This document shows, in pieces, positions 62,098 through 64,000 of a stretch of 64,000 bases of DNA; within the stretch, counting starts at the first letter, position 1; every line of letters begins with the position of its first letter. The translations under genes and the position numbers were made by a program. A model generated the notes under the pieces. The model made no database searches. It had not been told where the DNA came from and saw only the letters and a list, made by a program, of their open reading frames with translations. The stretch is from Bos javanicus (Eukaryota; Chordata; Mammalia; Artiodactyla; Bovidae), in contig NC_083882.1 of NCBI RefSeq assembly GCF_032452875.1, positions 57,551,614 to 57,615,613 of the forward strand. The letters run 5' to 3'.

Positions 62098-62500
62098 GCT
62101 GAGAAATATAGGCACCAGAGAGTTGCTCTCAACCTGATGTCTTTCCAAAAGCGAAGCTCAGTACAGTATATGCTTTTCTGTGAGAGGAGGCTGAGGTTGT
62201 GTGAAGAGAATGATGACCAGAGGCACTGGGGTAGCACTTCAGATACCAAGTTGCACCTGGGAAGGATCTCAGAAGTTGACAGCAAAGAGGATTCTGGTAG
62301 TGGTATGGGTATCAACAGATAAGAACTTGAAATCTGACCCTGGCCTGGAGCTCTCTGTTCCTTTGCTAAAGCATATGCTGCAGAGAAGGAACTCAGATGT
62401 ATTCTGAAATTAATAACCACCGAGGGTGAAATGCACTTGCCAGATAACATGTTCTTTAATCTTCTAGGTTTTCTTTTAACTTAAGGTTAAATATTACTGG
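62098..62500 (-). promoter_or_regulatory. SLC5A12: 5' UTR and candidate proximal promoter of SLC5A12
   Basis: This is the first few hundred bases upstream of the ATG. No clear TATA box and no CpG-rich segment were seen. Two AT-rich sites resemble the HNF1 palindrome (GTTAATNATTAAC): ggttaaatattact at 62485-62498 and a weaker one around 62405-62418. HNF1 sites would suit a kidney/gut transporter, but each differs from the consensus at several positions. The transcription start is not determinable here. Confidence 0.3.
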
Positions 62501-62729
62501 AAAACATAGGAGTGATTCAAGTTCACCACCTCAGCATTTTTAATGAGTTAAACAGAATCTGTAAAACGCCAACATAACCATCACTGGTGTCTTTCTTCCG
62601 AGTAAGGGAGAGTGAAGGTGTGTATCTGTGACTTCCTGAGGCAGTGGGTGTGGAGGAAAAGGAGCAAAGAACAAGGAGTCAGGAGACCTTTGCTCAAGTT
62701 GGTGCAAACTTAAGTGAGCTGCGATATTA

Positions 62730-63320
62730 ACTAGACATTTCTCCAAAGGAGACATACAGCCAAAAAGCACATGAAAAGGTGCTCAACAGTGCTAACTATT
62801 AGAGAAATGCAAATCAAAACTATAATGAGATGTTACCTCACACCAGTCAGAATGGCCATCATCAAAAAGTCTACAAACAATAAATGCTGGAAAGGGTGTG
62901 GAGAAAAGGGAACCCTCCTTCACTTTAGTGGAAATGTAAATTGGTATAACCACTATGGAGAACAGTATAGACTTTCCTTAAAAGATTAAAGTAGAGTTAC
63001 CATGTGACCCTGTAATACTTCTTCTGGGCATATATCTGGAGAAAACCATAATTCCAAAAGATAGATGCACCGCAGTGTTCATTGCAGCACTATTTGTAAT
63101 AGCCAGGACATGGAAGCAATCTAAATATCCATCCATGGATAAATGGATAAAGATGTGGTATATATTAATATATACAATGGAATATTACTGACTCATTAAA
63201 AGGAGTGAAATAATGCCATTTGCAGCAACTGGGATGGATCTGGATATTATCATACTAAATGAAGTAAATCAGACAGAGAAAGACAAATATCATATAATAA
63301 CACTTTTATGTGGAAAAATA
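62730..63320 (+). mobile_element. L1 ORF2 end and 3' UTR fragment, upstream of SLC5A12
   Basis: acatttctccaaaggagaca, aatgcaaatcaaaactataa, cctcacaccagtcagaatgg, and cccagtagttcccagcaact-like positions (here tgcagcaactgggatggatc). It starts about 630 bp upstream of the SLC5A12 ATG and is 5'-truncated. Confidence 0.85.
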
Positions 63321-63439
63321 TTACAAATGAACTTATCTATGAAACAGTTAGAGATTCTTGATTCTGCTCTTAGACTCTGTTGATTGATCCAAAGTGCCCC
63401 CAGCAAGCCTCTGTGGGGCAATTTCTCCACATTATTCAT

Positions 63440-63730
63440 GCTTCTCCTGCCTTCTCAATGGTTTTCCCCCACTTCACCCCTACAAAACCAGCCAGTTCCA
63501 TAAGATCTAGTTCATATTTACCTTGCTCTGTGGAGCCTTCTCTGACTCATACTTCCTACTGCCCTCTCCCCCAACTCCTGTAGGAAGCAGGGTCCCTTGG
63601 TACTCTTTACTCTGCAAATATCCTCACCTGTTTTAAAGACTCTATGTATGTATCTGTAGGAGCCACTCAGTGGTTGTAGATGACCAGCTCCTTGAAGGCA
63701 GAGGCACAAGATCTGGTCCAGGGTGCCCAA
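63440..63730 (+). repeat. L2 LINE relic
   Basis: tggagccttctctgactcat, then ccagctccttgaaggcagag, typical L2 3' phrases. Confidence 0.65.
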
Positions 63731-63737
63731 TCCATAT

Positions 63738-64000
63738 GTAGAAAGAACTGATGCTGAAGCTGAAGCTCCAATACTCTGGCTACGTGATGTGAAGAGCCGA
63801 CTCATTGGAGAATACCCTCATGCTGGGAAAGATTGAGGGCAGGAGAAAAAGGTGGCGACAGAGGATGAGTTGGTTGGATAGCATAACTACTCAGTGGACA
63901 TGAATTTGAGCAAACTCCATGAGATAGTGAAAGACAGGGAAGCTTGGTGTATTGCAGTCCATGGGGTCTCAAAGTGCTAGACACAGCTTAGTGACTGAAT
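63738..64000 (+). mobile_element. BovB LINE 3' region, running off the window
   Basis: gctgaagctccaatactctg, then aaagattgagggcaggagaa, to acagcttagtgactgaat at the window end. Diverged copy. Confidence 0.82.

Noticed and set aside
61483..62148. Reading SLC5A12 exon 1 as a 221-residue protein with an N-terminal extension
   Set aside because: The upstream part begins at TTG, not ATG, and the downstream part reads through the exon 1 donor into intron 1. The real coding part is 61759-62097.

Overview
The window is mammalian nuclear DNA from a ruminant, almost certainly a bovid. The signs are dense Bov-tA/Bov-A SINEs, at least a dozen 5'-truncated BovB LINE copies, bovine-type L1 3' ends, and old mammalian repeats (MIR, L2, MER5-like, L1M). 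There is one protein-coding gene. It is on the minus strand and complete: SLC5A12 (sodium-coupled monocarboxylate transporter 2, SMCT2), with its ATG at 62097-62095 and its stop at 11738-11736.

I reassembled the coding sequence from 15 exons. Every junction is GT-AG, reading frame is kept across all junctions, and the exons total 1,854 nt (617 residues plus stop). The protein matches human SLC5A12 as I remember it, including the C-terminal Thr-His-Phe. No frameshift or premature stop was found, so the gene should be functional. Introns range from 120 bp (intron 5) to about 11.7 kb (intron 1).

Layout from left to right. 1-11735 is the 3' flank and 3' UTR of SLC5A12, filled with BovB and Bov-tA copies. 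By human synteny the plus-strand neighbour ANO3 should end near the left edge, but I see no coding exon of it. 11736-62097 holds the exons (exon 15 at the left, exon 1 at the right) separated by repeat-rich introns. 62098-64000 is the 5' flank with possible HNF1-like sites, a piece of L1 and a BovB end.

The most informative structures beyond the gene are well-preserved retrotransposition scars. They include a twin-primed (inverted/deleted) L1 with a 16-bp target duplication, a young 5'-truncated L1, a trimeric Bov-A SINE that split an older L1M, and a solo LTR bounded by a 5-bp duplication. Two mariner-type hairpin elements flanked by TA are also present, and one resembles the cattle miR-2284/2285 hairpin class. 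I found no sign of a novel multi-gene system; the open reading frames outside the SLC5A12 exons are repeat-derived or chance.
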